Positions 15,913 through 25,196 of a DNA stretch of 64,000 nt are shown here, in pieces. Made by a program: the position numbers and the translations under genes. Each line of letters begins with the position of its first letter. Positions within the stretch are counted from its first letter, which is position 1. The stretch lies in the NCBI GenBank assembly GCA_035934015.1, contig DASYYH010000003.1, forward strand, positions 186,001 to 250,000, given 5' to 3'. The notes under the pieces are model-generated. The model worked only from the letters and a program-made list of their open reading frames with translations, was not told where the DNA came from and did no database searches. Source of the stretch: Candidatus Acidiferrales bacterium. GTDB lineage: Bacteria; Acidobacteriota; Terriglobia; Acidiferrales; UBA7541.

Positions 15913-17715
15913 CTAATTTGTGACGCCGCGCAGCATGCCGTCGCGAATTCGCTTTTGGCGCGCGTTCGCGGTGGGAATCTCGGATATCGAATACAACAGG
16001 ACGACTCGCTTTCCGAGTGGATAGGAAATATCCCTCTCGATTCCATTTCTTTCAATGCGCAACCTGACTTCATTCCCCGGTGAGCCCTGAAGGGCATATT
16101 GCAAGGCCTGACGTCCAAAAGGCCGGCCATCGACTTGTAATATGGCATCACCAGAGCGGAGTCCCGCTTTTTCCGCGCTGCTTCCCTGGGTCACAGAGGA
16201 AATCGCTCCGGTGGCGAAGGAGCCACGCGAAATCTGGAAACCCAAATCGGCTACGGCGCGCTGTTGCGCTTGAGCCTGCAACCCGGCCGCGTGGAGAAAG
16301 TCGTTGTACGGAATTTCCTCCGTACCAGCGACGTACTCTTCGAAAAACTCCTTGAAGTTCCTGCCTGTAATCTTCTCGACTTCTTCCTCGACCCCTGCGC
16401 TATCGTTATAAAAGTGGCCCTGGCGCGCGTAATCATCATTCATAGCGCGCATCACGTCGTCGAGAGACCTATGATTATCCGTTGCGTCGCGAATGGCCAA
16501 ATCAAGCATCACACCCAAGATTTGGCCTTTGGTGTAATACGAAATGCTCACCTCCGGACGATTGTAATAGTCGTAGAGGTCCAGCCATGTATCCAGACTC
16601 GACTCCTCGGCGCTCTGCCATTTGTGAGCGGGACGAGTTTCCAGCCCCGTGAACTGCTGCGCAAGGTCGGAGTAAAACTGCTTGCGATCCCAGAGGCCGC
16701 TCCGAACCATCGTAAAGGATGCGTACGTGCTCGTCACGCCCTCGGCGAACCATAACGCGCGCGTCCACATTTCTTTCGTGTAATCCACGGGCTGAAGTGT
16801 CTGTGGGCGAATGCGCTTCACATTCCACAGATGGAAAAACTCGTGCGCTGCGACGTCAGCGACCGCGTCTCCTGACGAAACTGCGATCGCTGTGCAATTC
16901 GAATGTTCCATTCCGCCGCCGCCCATCTCGGCATACGGCCCAAAGTGAAAAACGAACATATATTCGCGAAAAGGAATGTCGTGCATCATTCCGGTCTCGT
17001 AGGAGACGATTTTCCGCAAAGTGTCGCTCAAATCACCCTGATTCCAGTCTTCGCCATCGACTACGACTCGCAGATGGGCGCTTCCCGCGTCGATTTGGAA
17101 TTCGCGAAATGCGCCGATTTCCGCCGGCGCATCCACAAGCGCATCGTAACTTGCCGCCGTGAAGCTCTGTGGAGCCTGAGCCGCGGCAAGTTCCTGCGCG
17201 ACATGCCAATTTGCCGGCAGATCCGTGTATTGGACGACGGTCTCTTCCGTGCGCCGAGCCGGAACGTAGAACAATACTTCGGCGAGATTCATATACGCGT
17301 GGTGTTCGTTGAGCTGCGAGGAGAATGGCCCGACATCATCCCAGTAATCATCGTACTGAATTGTGACATCGCCAAGATTTGATGCAGAATTCGCACTCGT
17401 CGCGGTAATCCGCCAGGTTTGCTTGTCGAGTTTTTCCGCATGCAACGGTGCGGAATCACTTCCACCGGCCGCCCGCACTTGCGTTACACGGTAGGCAAAA
17501 TCGCGGATGTCGTATGTCGCGTTCCACGCGGGCATGGCGACCACGAGTTCATGGCCAACGGCTGGAACGCTCATGGTGACGTGAAATATGTGCTGGCCTG
17601 GTTGCGCCAAAGAAACCGTATAGCGAATCGTCGCATTCGCCCGCATGGCAATGCACGAGATGAGCAAAGCGAAGTCGATAAACGTACGCAATGAAATTCC
17701 CAAGCGCTTCTTCAC
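15913..17715 (-). CDS. M61-family glycyl aminopeptidase-like metalloprotease with PDZ domain
   Basis: 600 residues from GTG 17715, overlapping the mpl stop as GTGA. An N-terminal hydrophobic segment (LRTFIDFALLISCIAMRANA) suggests export. The zinc motif HEFFH (His291, Glu292, His295) is followed by WNVKRIRP and the third ligand region WFAEGVTSTYASF. A PDZ domain lies near 500-590 (GFQISRG, SVTQGSSAEKAGLRSGDAIL). M61 enzymes cleave N-terminal Gly or Ala from peptides. Its coupling to mpl and ldcA suggests a periplasmic role in cell-wall or general peptide turnover, but that is inference. Confidence 0.92.
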   Translation of the reverse strand: MKKRLGISLRTFIDFALLISCIAMRANATIRYTVSLAQPGQHIFHVTMSVPAVGHELVVAMPAWNATYDIRDFAYRVTQVRAAGGSDSAPLHAEKLDKQTWRITATSANSASNLGDVTIQYDDYWDDVGPFSSQLNEHHAYMNLAEVLFYVPARRTEETVVQYTDLPANWHVAQELAAAQAPQSFTAASYDALVDAPAEIGAFREFQIDAGSAHLRVVVDGEDWNQGDLSDTLRKIVSYETGMMHDIPFREYMFVFHFGPYAEMGGGGMEHSNCTAIAVSSGDAVADVAAHEFFHLWNVKRIRPQTLQPVDYTKEMWTRALWFAEGVTSTYASFTMVRSGLWDRKQFYSDLAQQFTGLETRPAHKWQSAEESSLDTWLDLYDYYNRPEVSISYYTKGQILGVMLDLAIRDATDNHRSLDDVMRAMNDDYARQGHFYNDSAGVEEEVEKITGRNFKEFFEEYVAGTEEIPYNDFLHAAGLQAQAQQRAVADLGFQISRGSFATGAISSVTQGSSAEKAGLRSGDAILQVDGRPFGRQALQYALQGSPGNEVRLRIERNGIERDISYPLGKRVVLLYSISEIPTANARQKRIRDGMLRGVTN

Positions 17716-19115
17716 GATTTGTGAGCCGCAAGTCCTTTCTCGATCGCCTCAACCAGTTTTGCGCAGAGACCGTCGAAACTGCCGTTCGACATCACCAGAA
17801 CCAAATCGCCCGGCGCCAACTGCGGTCCAACAAATTCGGCAATTTCTGCCGCGGAGCGGAAGGAATGCGCTGATTTCCCCTGTTCTCGAATCGCAGCTAC
17901 GACACGCTGGGTATCCATGCGCTCGGCATCGGAAAGCAGATGCGGACGGTTCACGGGGCCGAGGACAACGCAGTCTGATGTTGCAAGCGCCTCGGCCAAT
18001 TCACCTTCGAAAATTCTGCGGCGCATGGTGTTCGATCTGGGTTCAAAAGCTACCCATATCCGGCGGCCTGGCCAGCGCGCACGAGCAGCTTCGATTGTCG
18101 CGCGAATGGCCGTCGGGTGGTGCGCAAAATCTTCAACGATCGTCACGCCATTCGCTTCGCCTTTGATCTCCAGCCGCCGGCGAACGCCGTGAAATTTCTC
18201 GAGCGCGGCTTCAATCGCTTCGCATTGCACGGAGCGGCCAAAAGCCAGAGCCACGCACGCCACGGCATTCATGACATTATGACGGCCAACGAGCGGTAGG
18301 CGAATTCGAGCAACTTCCTCCCGATGGTAGACGACGCGAAAATGAGTCATCCCGTCGCGCCACTCAATATCGCCCGCATGCCAATCCATTTCGGACGACA
18401 AACCGTATGTTTCTACAGGGCAAAAAGCCTTTTTCGTGCACGCAACTAGATTCTGAGCTTTGCCCCAAACTAAAATCTTGCCGCGCCGGGGGATGAGATT
18501 CACGAGCCGCTCGAACTGCAACTCAATCGCGGCGAGATCGGAGTAGATATCCGCGTGATCAAATTCCAGAGACGTCAGGATGAGTTCGTCGGGATGATAG
18601 TGCAGAAATTTCGGAGCTTTGTCAAAATAGGCTGAGTCGTATTCATCGCCTTCGATGATGAATTCCTCTCCGCCCCCAAGGCCGTAGCTGCGATCCCCGA
18701 AATTGGGTACGACGCCGCCGATCAAAAAATCCGGCCGCCGACCCGCGACGTGAAAAATCCATGCAAGCATGGAAGTCGTTGTGGTCTTTCCGTGCGTGCC
18801 GGCGATCACAATCGACGTGTGCCCCGGCAAAAAAAGCTCTTCGATTATCTGCGGCATCGACCAATATGGAATGCGTCCGTCGAGGACTGCTTCGAGTTCC
18901 GGGTTGCCGCGTGAGATCGCGTTCCCAACGACAACCAAGTCAGGAGTCGGCCGCAAATTTTCTGCGCGAAAGCCTTCATTCCAGCGGATCCCAAGGGAAG
19001 CGAGCAGTGTTGACGCCGGCGGATATACACCCGTATCGGAACCCGTCACCGTGTAGCCACGTTCCTTCAGCATGCCGGCGACTGGTGCCATCGCCGCGCC
19101 GCCGATGCCGAGCAA
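17712..19115 (-). CDS. mpl: UDP-N-acetylmuramate: murein tripeptide ligase Mpl
   Basis: Mpl joins recycled L-Ala-gamma-D-Glu-meso-DAP to UDP-MurNAc, saving de novo Mur ligase steps. The Mur-ligase ATP loop is GTHGKTTTTSML, followed by EGDEYDSAYFDK and LEFDHADIYSD, then VEDFAHHPTAIRATI in the C-terminal domain, a pattern specific to Mpl. The first conventional start is TTG 19115 (467 residues), but it cuts off the first beta strand, because the codons just before read LEHIHLLGIGG, the normal Mpl N-terminus. The real start is therefore likely a CTG at 19130 or 19142; the latter overlaps the ldcA stop as CTGA. The stop overlaps the M61 gene. Confidence 0.94.
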   Translation of the reverse strand: MLGIGGAAMAPVAGMLKERGYTVTGSDTGVYPPASTLLASLGIRWNEGFRAENLRPTPDLVVVGNAISRGNPELEAVLDGRIPYWSMPQIIEELFLPGHTSIVIAGTHGKTTTTSMLAWIFHVAGRRPDFLIGGVVPNFGDRSYGLGGGEEFIIEGDEYDSAYFDKAPKFLHYHPDELILTSLEFDHADIYSDLAAIELQFERLVNLIPRRGKILVWGKAQNLVACTKKAFCPVETYGLSSEMDWHAGDIEWRDGMTHFRVVYHREEVARIRLPLVGRHNVMNAVACVALAFGRSVQCEAIEAALEKFHGVRRRLEIKGEANGVTIVEDFAHHPTAIRATIEAARARWPGRRIWVAFEPRSNTMRRRIFEGELAEALATSDCVVLGPVNRPHLLSDAERMDTQRVVAAIREQGKSAHSFRSAAEIAEFVGPQLAPGDLVLVMSNGSFDGLCAKLVEAIEKGLAAHKS

Positions 19116-19138
19116 ATGGATATGTTCCAGAGAGCGAT

Positions 19139-20119
19139 TCAGAAGCGCCGTGGCGTTTTCCCTCGAATGTTTTTTTCTTCCGAAGAGCCCACGCAGGCTG
19201 GCTCCAGTATGTCCAGGCGGCCGCTGCCCTGCGCCACAAGCCGCGCCTTAACGCCAAGAGGAATCGTCAGCATGGCTCTTGCCGTGTGACCCACAGGCGC
19301 GCCCCAAACTACAGGAATCCCAAGCGGCTTCAGGATGCGCTCGCAGACGTCGCGGACGGTCGCACCGTCCGGCGGCACCTGACACTCCGGAAATTCCCCG
19401 AGCAAAATTCCCCGAACGCCTCTGAATTTTCCCGCCTGTTGCAAGTGCACCAAGGCGCGATCCACCTGATACGGCTTCATGGCGACATCTTCCAGCAGAA
19501 GTATCGCGCCAGACGTTTGAATTTCCCACGGCGTGCCCAAAGTAGCCGCGACGAGCGTGAGGCATCCGCCAAGAACCGTACCTTCGGCACGTCCAAAAAA
19601 CAGCGTCTCGCCTTCCAGGTTGAGCACCCAGCCGCGACTTGCTTGCGTCAGAGCCTGCTGAAATGAAGCAAGATCATAACCGCCAGCGACGTCCGCTCCT
19701 TTATCGAAACCCGAAGCAACCATAGGACCATAGAAACTCACCCATCGTTTCTTCCGCCACAGGAAAAGTTGCAACAGCGTGACATCGCTATAGCCCAGCA
19801 GTGCTTTTGGCTGCTTCAATCTTCGCGGCTCGATGCGATCCAGCAAATATCCCGATCCGTATCCGCCGCGCGCGCAAAAAACCGCCCGCGATGAATTTTC
19901 CTCAAACGCCAGCGTCAACTTTGCCAGCCGCTCTTCCGCTGAACCTGCGAAATATCCTTGACGGGCCAATACTCGCGGGTCCCATCGCGGCTCGTATCTT
20001 AGCCGCTCCAGCTCCGCGCATCCTTTGCGTAATACAGTCTCGTCCACGGGACTCGCCGGCGCAATAATACGCACCTGGTTTCCTTTTTCGAGCGCGGGTG
20101 CCTTAATTGTTTTCGGCAT
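19139..20119 (-). CDS. ldcA: Muramoyltetrapeptide LD-carboxypeptidase (S66)
   Basis: 326 residues from ATG 20119; a TTG three codons earlier is possible. LdcA removes terminal D-Ala from murein tetrapeptides in the cytosol, giving the tripeptide that Mpl reuses. Family blocks are VRIIAPASPVDE, ARGGYGSGYLLD, GYSDVTLL (catalytic Ser), LLLEDVAMKPYQVDR (catalytic Glu) and GAPVGHT (catalytic His). It sits immediately upstream of mpl with overlapping or near-overlapping ends, so the pair forms a compact peptidoglycan-recycling module. Confidence 0.94.
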   Translation of the reverse strand: MPKTIKAPALEKGNQVRIIAPASPVDETVLRKGCAELERLRYEPRWDPRVLARQGYFAGSAEERLAKLTLAFEENSSRAVFCARGGYGSGYLLDRIEPRRLKQPKALLGYSDVTLLQLFLWRKKRWVSFYGPMVASGFDKGADVAGGYDLASFQQALTQASRGWVLNLEGETLFFGRAEGTVLGGCLTLVAATLGTPWEIQTSGAILLLEDVAMKPYQVDRALVHLQQAGKFRGVRGILLGEFPECQVPPDGATVRDVCERILKPLGIPVVWGAPVGHTARAMLTIPLGVKARLVAQGSGRLDILEPACVGSSEEKNIRGKTPRRF

Positions 20120-20241
20120 GTACCGCAAACGAGCATAGAAAACTTTGGCAGGTGAGTCCAGTGACGCGACGGCACACGCATCCGATTAGTTCATAAGGCC
20201 TGAAAAAATCATTCGTTTAGGCGGAAGCATTCGGCCGACAA

Positions 20242-21150
20242 CTACAGACGAATGTGCGTCATTTTGACGAGTTCGCGCGCCCTGTTTTCCACATCTCGCC
20301 GCTTCAATGTTCGCAAACGCTCAACTCCTAGCTTCTCGACGGCGAAACTTCCCAGAACCGACCCGTAGACCATCGCTTTGCGCATAAACTCGTAACTGCT
20401 CTTTCCCTGACTCGCGAGGTATCCCATGAAGCCGCCGGCAAAACTGTCGCCCGCACCCGTGGGATCGTAAACCTTCTCGAGCGGATAGGCAGGGACTGCC
20501 GCAATTGTGTCGCCTTGAAATAGCATCGCGCCGTATTCCCCGCGTTTGATGATCACTGCGCTTGGGCCCATCGACATCACTCTCCTTGCTGCGCGGAGAA
20601 TATTGTGTTCGCCCGCCAGTTGGGAGGCTTCTTCGTCGTTAATCAACAAGGCATCGATCATTCGGAGCGTCTTTGCCAACTCCTCGGAGGAGCCAGCAAT
20701 CCAATAATTCATCGTATCGAGTGCCACGAGTTTTGGCCGGCGCCGCATCTGCGCAAGAACGTGCCGTTGCAGCACAGGATCAATGTTCCCCAAAAAAACA
20801 TATTCTGAATCCTGATAAGCTGCTGGCAGCTTCGGCTCAAATGCCGCAAAAACGTTCAATTCTGTCGTCACCGTTTGGCGGGTTCTTAAATCGTCACTAT
20901 ACCGGCCCGACCAGAAAAAACTCTTTCCCGGGGCGCGCTCCAAGCCATCCAAGTCGATTTTTCTGCCGCGAAACGTGGCTTCATCGGCCGCGCTGAAATC
21001 ATCTCCCACGACACCCACTAACCTGACCGGCGCCATCAGGGATGCCGCCAGCGAAAAATACGTCGCGGCGCCGCCGAGCGTGCGGTCCGTGCTTCCAAAA
21101 GGAGTTTGCAAGGCGTCGAATGCAACTGAACCCACGACGAGAAGTGACAT
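20242..21150 (-). CDS. PfkB-family carbohydrate/nucleoside kinase
   Basis: 302 residues. The ribokinase fold is shown by the N-terminal GSVAFDAL with GGAATYFSLAASL, and by the C-terminal DPTGAGDSFAGGFMGYL that holds the anion hole and catalytic Asp. The substrate is not set by these motifs; sugars, adenosine and methylthioribose-like nucleoside breakdown products are all phosphorylated by relatives. It lies 18 bases downstream of mtnP, which suggests a role in salvage of the ribose or adenine part of methylthioadenosine. It is followed by a 122-base gap before ldcA. Confidence 0.88.
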   Translation of the reverse strand: MSLLVVGSVAFDALQTPFGSTDRTLGGAATYFSLAASLMAPVRLVGVVGDDFSAADEATFRGRKIDLDGLERAPGKSFFWSGRYSDDLRTRQTVTTELNVFAAFEPKLPAAYQDSEYVFLGNIDPVLQRHVLAQMRRRPKLVALDTMNYWIAGSSEELAKTLRMIDALLINDEEASQLAGEHNILRAARRVMSMGPSAVIIKRGEYGAMLFQGDTIAAVPAYPLEKVYDPTGAGDSFAGGFMGYLASQGKSSYEFMRKAMVYGSVLGSFAVEKLGVERLRTLKRRDVENRARELVKMTHIRL

Positions 21151-21168
21151 TTGATGTATTTCTCCTGA

Positions 21169-22071
21169 TCAGGAAATATATTTCCTGATGATCGGGGCGA
21201 GACGCCGCTTTGTTGCAGTTGGGATCAGCTTACGATCCGTTAACAGCGCGTGTGCCAGGGCTGATCCGCACTTGCAATCTCGCGCATCGGGAAGGCTGCG
21301 GATCGCTTCGCGCAGGACACGCTGCACATTCTCGGCATTTCGATTGAGATTGTTGATGATGTCCGGCACGGAAACTGTGTCGTGCTGCGGATGCCAGCAG
21401 TCATAATCGGTGATCATCGCGACGGTTGCGTAACAGATTTCCGCCTCGCGCGCCAGCTTCGCCTCGGTCAAATTGGTCATGCCGATCACATCGAATTTCA
21501 AATGCCTGTAGGTGTGAGATTCGGCGAGAGTCGAAAACTGCGGCCCTTCCATGCATACATAGGTCCCCTTCGCGTGTACCTTCACACTAGCTCTCTCACA
21601 CGCAGCGGTGAGCAATTTGCCCAGCTCGAGGCATGTCGGCTTGTCGAATCCCACGTGCGCGACAAGCCCGCTGCCGAAGAACGTTGCGATGCGACGATGC
21701 GTGCGGTCAAAAAACTGATCCGGGATCAAGAATTCCAGTGGATGCAAATCCTCCCGCAAGGAGCCCACGGCGCTCACCGACAAAATGCGCTCGACGCCAA
21801 GAGTTTTCATTGCGTAGATGTTCGCACGATAATTAATTTCACTTGGCATGATGCGGTGACCGCGTCCATGACGCGCGAGAAATGCTACGCGGCGCCCTTC
21901 CAAGTCCCCGAGCACAAAAGCATCCGAGGGCTCTCCGTACGGGGTTTTCACCCGCGCTTCCCGCACGACACTAAGGCCTTGCATCATATAAAGACCGCTC
22001 CCGCCAATGATGCCGAGCGTGGCGCGCTCTTTTGCCGCGAATTTTCCAGGACTCTTTTTTCCCTTTGCCAC
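21169..22071 (-). CDS. mtnP: S-methyl-5'-thioadenosine phosphorylase
   Basis: 300 residues from GTG 22071. The enzyme splits methylthioadenosine, a by-product of S-adenosylmethionine use, into adenine and 5-methylthioribose-1-phosphate. Phosphate-site GIIGGSGLY, ARHGRGHRIMPSEINYRANIYA, the nucleoside site MEGPQFSTLAES and GMTNLTEAKLAREAEICYA, and TDYDCWH match MTAP rather than inosine/guanosine phosphorylases. The basic first 15 residues (KGKKSPGKFAAKER) precede the usual family start. It pairs closely with the downstream PfkB kinase. The other Mtn salvage enzymes are not in this window. Confidence 0.95.
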   Translation of the reverse strand: MAKGKKSPGKFAAKERATLGIIGGSGLYMMQGLSVVREARVKTPYGEPSDAFVLGDLEGRRVAFLARHGRGHRIMPSEINYRANIYAMKTLGVERILSVSAVGSLREDLHPLEFLIPDQFFDRTHRRIATFFGSGLVAHVGFDKPTCLELGKLLTAACERASVKVHAKGTYVCMEGPQFSTLAESHTYRHLKFDVIGMTNLTEAKLAREAEICYATVAMITDYDCWHPQHDTVSVPDIINNLNRNAENVQRVLREAIRSLPDARDCKCGSALAHALLTDRKLIPTATKRRLAPIIRKYIS

Positions 22072-22113
22072 TTTTGTCGCCTTACTTGTTGCTATTGGGA
22101 ATTGCCGGCCAGT

Positions 22114-22953
22114 CTAATCAATAGAAACGGGTTCGGCTTCGTAATTGTCTTTGTTTTTGCGAAGGTATGCCGCTCGCACCTTCGTATCGTGTGCGAATAA
22201 GGCGAGCCAGCCATATTTCGCAATCTGCGGCAGCCATTTCTGCTTTTCTTCAAGCGTCGTCAATGGAAAAAGATCAAAACCCATGATCCATGCCATCGGC
22301 AAATGTGCCGTTGTCGGCACAAGGTCCGCCAGAAAAATCGCCGTCTTTCCGCCGCCCTCGAGCTTCACGCACTGCATCGCCGGCGTATGGCCAGGCACTG
22401 GAAAAACAGTCACTCCAGGGACAATCACTTTTTCACCTTCGAGCAGATTCCATTGCCGCGCCTCTTCCACCGGGAGGTAATTCTCGAAGAGGTAGCTTGC
22501 GCGGTCGCGCAGCGTCGGGTTCTTTGCGTGCGCGAAATCGCCTTTCTGGATGATGTACTGTGCATTCGGAAACGCCGGGCGCGCTTTTCCATCAACGATA
22601 CGCGTGTTCCATCCGCAATGATCGAAGTGCAGGTGCGTGTTGATGACAAAATCCACGTCGCCGGGCTTGACGCCATGTTGCGCGAGTTGCTCCGGCAAAC
22701 GCGGCGCGCCTTCGAGTGCGTAAATGTCGCGCAACTTCGCGTCCCATTTGTCTCCCGCGCCGGTTTCCACCAGGATTGTCTTCCCGCCCACGCGAATCAG
22801 GAGACAATTCATTCCGAGCACGATGCGATTTCGCTCGTCGCCCGGAATTTTCTTCTCCCACATCGTTTTTGGCACAACCCCGAACATGGCCCCACCATCC
22901 AGCCGCAGGGTGCCGTCGGTCAGCACCAGAAATTCCAAGTCGCCGAGTCTCAA
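22114..22953 (-). CDS. MBL-fold metallo-hydrolase (lactonase-like)
   Basis: 279 residues from TTG 22953, overlapping the meaB stop as TTGA. The two-metal motif HLHFDHCG follows DVDFVINT, with FPVPGHTPAMQCV and LADLVPTTAHLP supplying further ligands. The arrangement resembles quorum-quenching lactonases and other small metallo-beta-lactamase-fold hydrolases. The substrate cannot be assigned from sequence. Its coupling to meaB and an acyl-CoA dehydrogenase suggests a thioester or hydroxyacyl substrate, but this is only context. Confidence 0.9.
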   Translation of the reverse strand: MRLGDLEFLVLTDGTLRLDGGAMFGVVPKTMWEKKIPGDERNRIVLGMNCLLIRVGGKTILVETGAGDKWDAKLRDIYALEGAPRLPEQLAQHGVKPGDVDFVINTHLHFDHCGWNTRIVDGKARPAFPNAQYIIQKGDFAHAKNPTLRDRASYLFENYLPVEEARQWNLLEGEKVIVPGVTVFPVPGHTPAMQCVKLEGGGKTAIFLADLVPTTAHLPMAWIMGFDLFPLTTLEEKQKWLPQIAKYGWLALFAHDTKVRAAYLRKNKDNYEAEPVSID

Positions 22954-23942
22954 TGTTTCTCCCTCGAGGCAGATTTTTCCATAATTTCATTCACCGCAGA
23001 ATACGGGTCACGCTTCCGTTCCGCCACTTCCGCTGCGAGCCTTTCCAAAAGGTTTTCGCTTGAAACGTGCGCCAAAGCCAGCCGCACCAACTGCTCTTGC
23101 AACAGATTGAGCAAGCGTTCCTTCCACAAGGAGATTTCCTTTGCTCTCTTTTCCGCTTTGCCGCCGAAATGTTCACGAAAGCGGTCGATTTGCCTTGCCA
23201 GCTCCGCGACTCCCTCGTTTTGCGTGGCAACGGTCAATACAATTGGAGGCCTCCAACCGTCGCGTTCTGGAATGAGTTGAAGAATCGCACGAAGCTGCTG
23301 CTCGAATCGATCGGCGCCCTCGCGATCGGCCTTGTTCAGGACAAATACATCTCCGATTTCCATTAGGCCAGCCTTTAGGTTCTGTACGTCGTCGCCCATC
23401 CCCGGAACGAGAACGACCAACGTACAATCGGCCAAGCGTGCGATCTCGACTTCCCCCTGACCGACGCCAACCGTCTCAATCAGTACCAACTGCTTTCCGG
23501 CCGCATCGAGGAGCAAGGCTGCATCGCTTGTCGCCTGCGATAATCCACCAAGGGAGCCGCGCGTAGCCATCGACCGGATGAAAACGCCGCTGTCGGATGC
23601 ATGCCCTTGCATTCGAATCCGGTCGCCAAGTATCGCCCCGCCCGTGAATGGACTCGAAGGATCGACTGCGATTACGCCAACCGTTTGAAGCTGCGATCGA
23701 TAGTATGCGGCCAGCCGATCGACAAGAGTGCTCTTGCCCGTCCCCGGCGCACCGGTGATTCCGATGCAATACGATTTGCCCGTGTAGGGAAACAATTCGC
23801 GCAAAAGATTTTCCGCGCCCCGCGTCCGGTTCTCAATCCCCGTCATCGCACGCGAAATAGCGCGCACGTCGCCCGCGCGCACTTGCTTTGCCAACTCTTG
23901 AATGTTCTGCGTCATGGGCTGGACCGGGAGCGCAGCAGGCAT
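22950..23942 (-). CDS. meaB: Methylmalonyl-CoA mutase-associated GTPase MeaB (ArgK)
   Basis: 330 residues from ATG 23942; ATG 23915 is an alternative. MeaB is a G3E GTPase that protects and reloads adenosylcobalamin-dependent methylmalonyl-CoA mutase. P-loop GITGAPGTGKSTLVD, the switch regions VDPSSPFTGGAILGDRIRM and IETVGVGQGE, and the NKAD base-recognition motif are all present. It starts 11 bases after the acyl-CoA dehydrogenase stop. No mutase subunit is in the window, so the partner must be encoded elsewhere. Confidence 0.95.
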   Translation of the reverse strand: MPAALPVQPMTQNIQELAKQVRAGDVRAISRAMTGIENRTRGAENLLRELFPYTGKSYCIGITGAPGTGKSTLVDRLAAYYRSQLQTVGVIAVDPSSPFTGGAILGDRIRMQGHASDSGVFIRSMATRGSLGGLSQATSDAALLLDAAGKQLVLIETVGVGQGEVEIARLADCTLVVLVPGMGDDVQNLKAGLMEIGDVFVLNKADREGADRFEQQLRAILQLIPERDGWRPPIVLTVATQNEGVAELARQIDRFREHFGGKAEKRAKEISLWKERLLNLLQEQLVRLALAHVSSENLLERLAAEVAERKRDPYSAVNEIMEKSASREKH

Positions 23943-23952
23943 TCTTGTGCGC

Positions 23953-25119
23953 CTAGCCCTTTCCGAGAAGCTGCCGCGCAATCACGAGGCGCTGAATTTC
24001 GCTCGTGCCTTCGCCAATCGTGCAGAGCTTCACATCGCGGTAGTATTTTTCTGCCGGATAATCCTTCACGAAACCGTAGCCGCCAAAAATTTGGACCGCC
24101 TCGTTGGCCACGCGTACAGCCACTTCCGCCGCAAACAGTTTGGCCATGCTCGATTCGCGTGTGAATCTTGTTCCTCCGCCCCCCTGCCGCAGTGATTTGT
24201 CCGCCAAGTAGGCTGCTTCCCAAACGAGCAGTCGCGCGGCCTCGATCTCCGTAGCCATGTCCGCGAGCTTGAATTGAATGGCCTGAAACTCGCTAATTGC
24301 TTTGCCGAATTGCTTGCGCTGCTTCGCGTACTTCACCGCCGCTTCATACGCGCCTTGCGCCATACCTAATGCCAGCGCCGCTATGGAAATTCTGCCACCA
24401 TCCAGGATTTGCAGGCTATTGATGAAACCCTCGCCTTCTTTGCCCAGCAAATTTTCGGCCGAGACGCGGCAGTCGCTGAAAATCACTTCCGAGGTGTCGC
24501 TCGCGCGCATTCCCAGCTTGTTTTCCTTTTTCCCTGGATGAAATCCTTGTGTCCCTTTTTCCACGATAAAGGCCGAAATACCGTGCTGCTTCTGCTCCGC
24601 GGCGGTTACAGCCATTCCCACGCACACATCCGCATAGTGGCCGTTCGTGGTGAATGTTTTCGCACCGTTCAGTATCCAGCCACCGTCTTTCTTGACCGCG
24701 ATTGTGCGCGTCCCGCCGGCATCCGAGCCCGCGCCTGGCTCCGTCAACGACCAGCAGCCCAGTTTTTTGCCTTGCGTGAGCTGCGAGAGGTATTTTTCTT
24801 TTTGATTTTCGCTTCCGAACTTGTAAATGTGATTGGAGCACAGCGAATTGTGGGCAGCGACAATCAGACCCACGGACCCATCCACGCGCGCCAGTTCCTC
24901 AATTACAATCGAATACTCAAGGTAGCCCAGGCCCGCGCCGCCATATTTTTCCGGAAAGATAACGCCGAGCAGCCCCATGTCTCCGAGCTGCGGAATGATT
25001 TCCTGAGGGAAATGCGAAGCTTCGTCCCACTCCATCACGTGCGGCGCGATTTCGCCTTCCGCGAATTCGCGGACGGTGCGCTGTAGCTGCTGCTGTTCCT
25101 CAGTTAGTGAAAAATCCAC
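23953..25119 (-). CDS. Acyl-CoA dehydrogenase
   Basis: 388 residues from GTG 25119, behind a GAGGTGGT ribosome-binding site. This FAD enzyme makes the 2,3-double bond of acyl-CoA in beta-oxidation or branched amino acid breakdown, passing electrons to ETF. N-terminal helical part, middle beta domain with [12 protein letters not shown] and [10 protein letters not shown], and C-terminal [20 protein letters not shown] followed by [10 protein letters not shown], where the catalytic Glu lies. It resembles short/branched-chain members. It heads a run with meaB and a metallo-hydrolase, which fits propionyl-generating catabolism (inference). Confidence 0.93.
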   Translation of the reverse strand: MDFSLTEEQQQLQRTVREFAEGEIAPHVMEWDEASHFPQEIIPQLGDMGLLGVIFPEKYGGAGLGYLEYSIVIEELARVDGSVGLIVAAHNSLCSNHIYKFGSENQKEKYLSQLTQGKKLGCWSLTEPGAGSDAGGTRTIAVKKDGGWILNGAKTFTTNGHYADVCVGMAVTAAEQKQHGISAFIVEKGTQGFHPGKKENKLGMRASDTSEVIFSDCRVSAENLLGKEGEGFINSLQILDGGRISIAALALGMAQGAYEAAVKYAKQRKQFGKAISEFQAIQFKLADMATEIEAARLLVWEAAYLADKSLRQGGGGTRFTRESSMAKLFAAEVAVRVANEAVQIFGGYGFVKDYPAEKYYRDVKLCTIGEGTSEIQRLVIARQLLGKG

Positions 25120-25196
25120 ACCACCTCACTCTGGCCGTAACTCCGCCGCGCGCAAAAACTTTACCACATCGCGCATCGCCTCCAAACGACGGAAGA

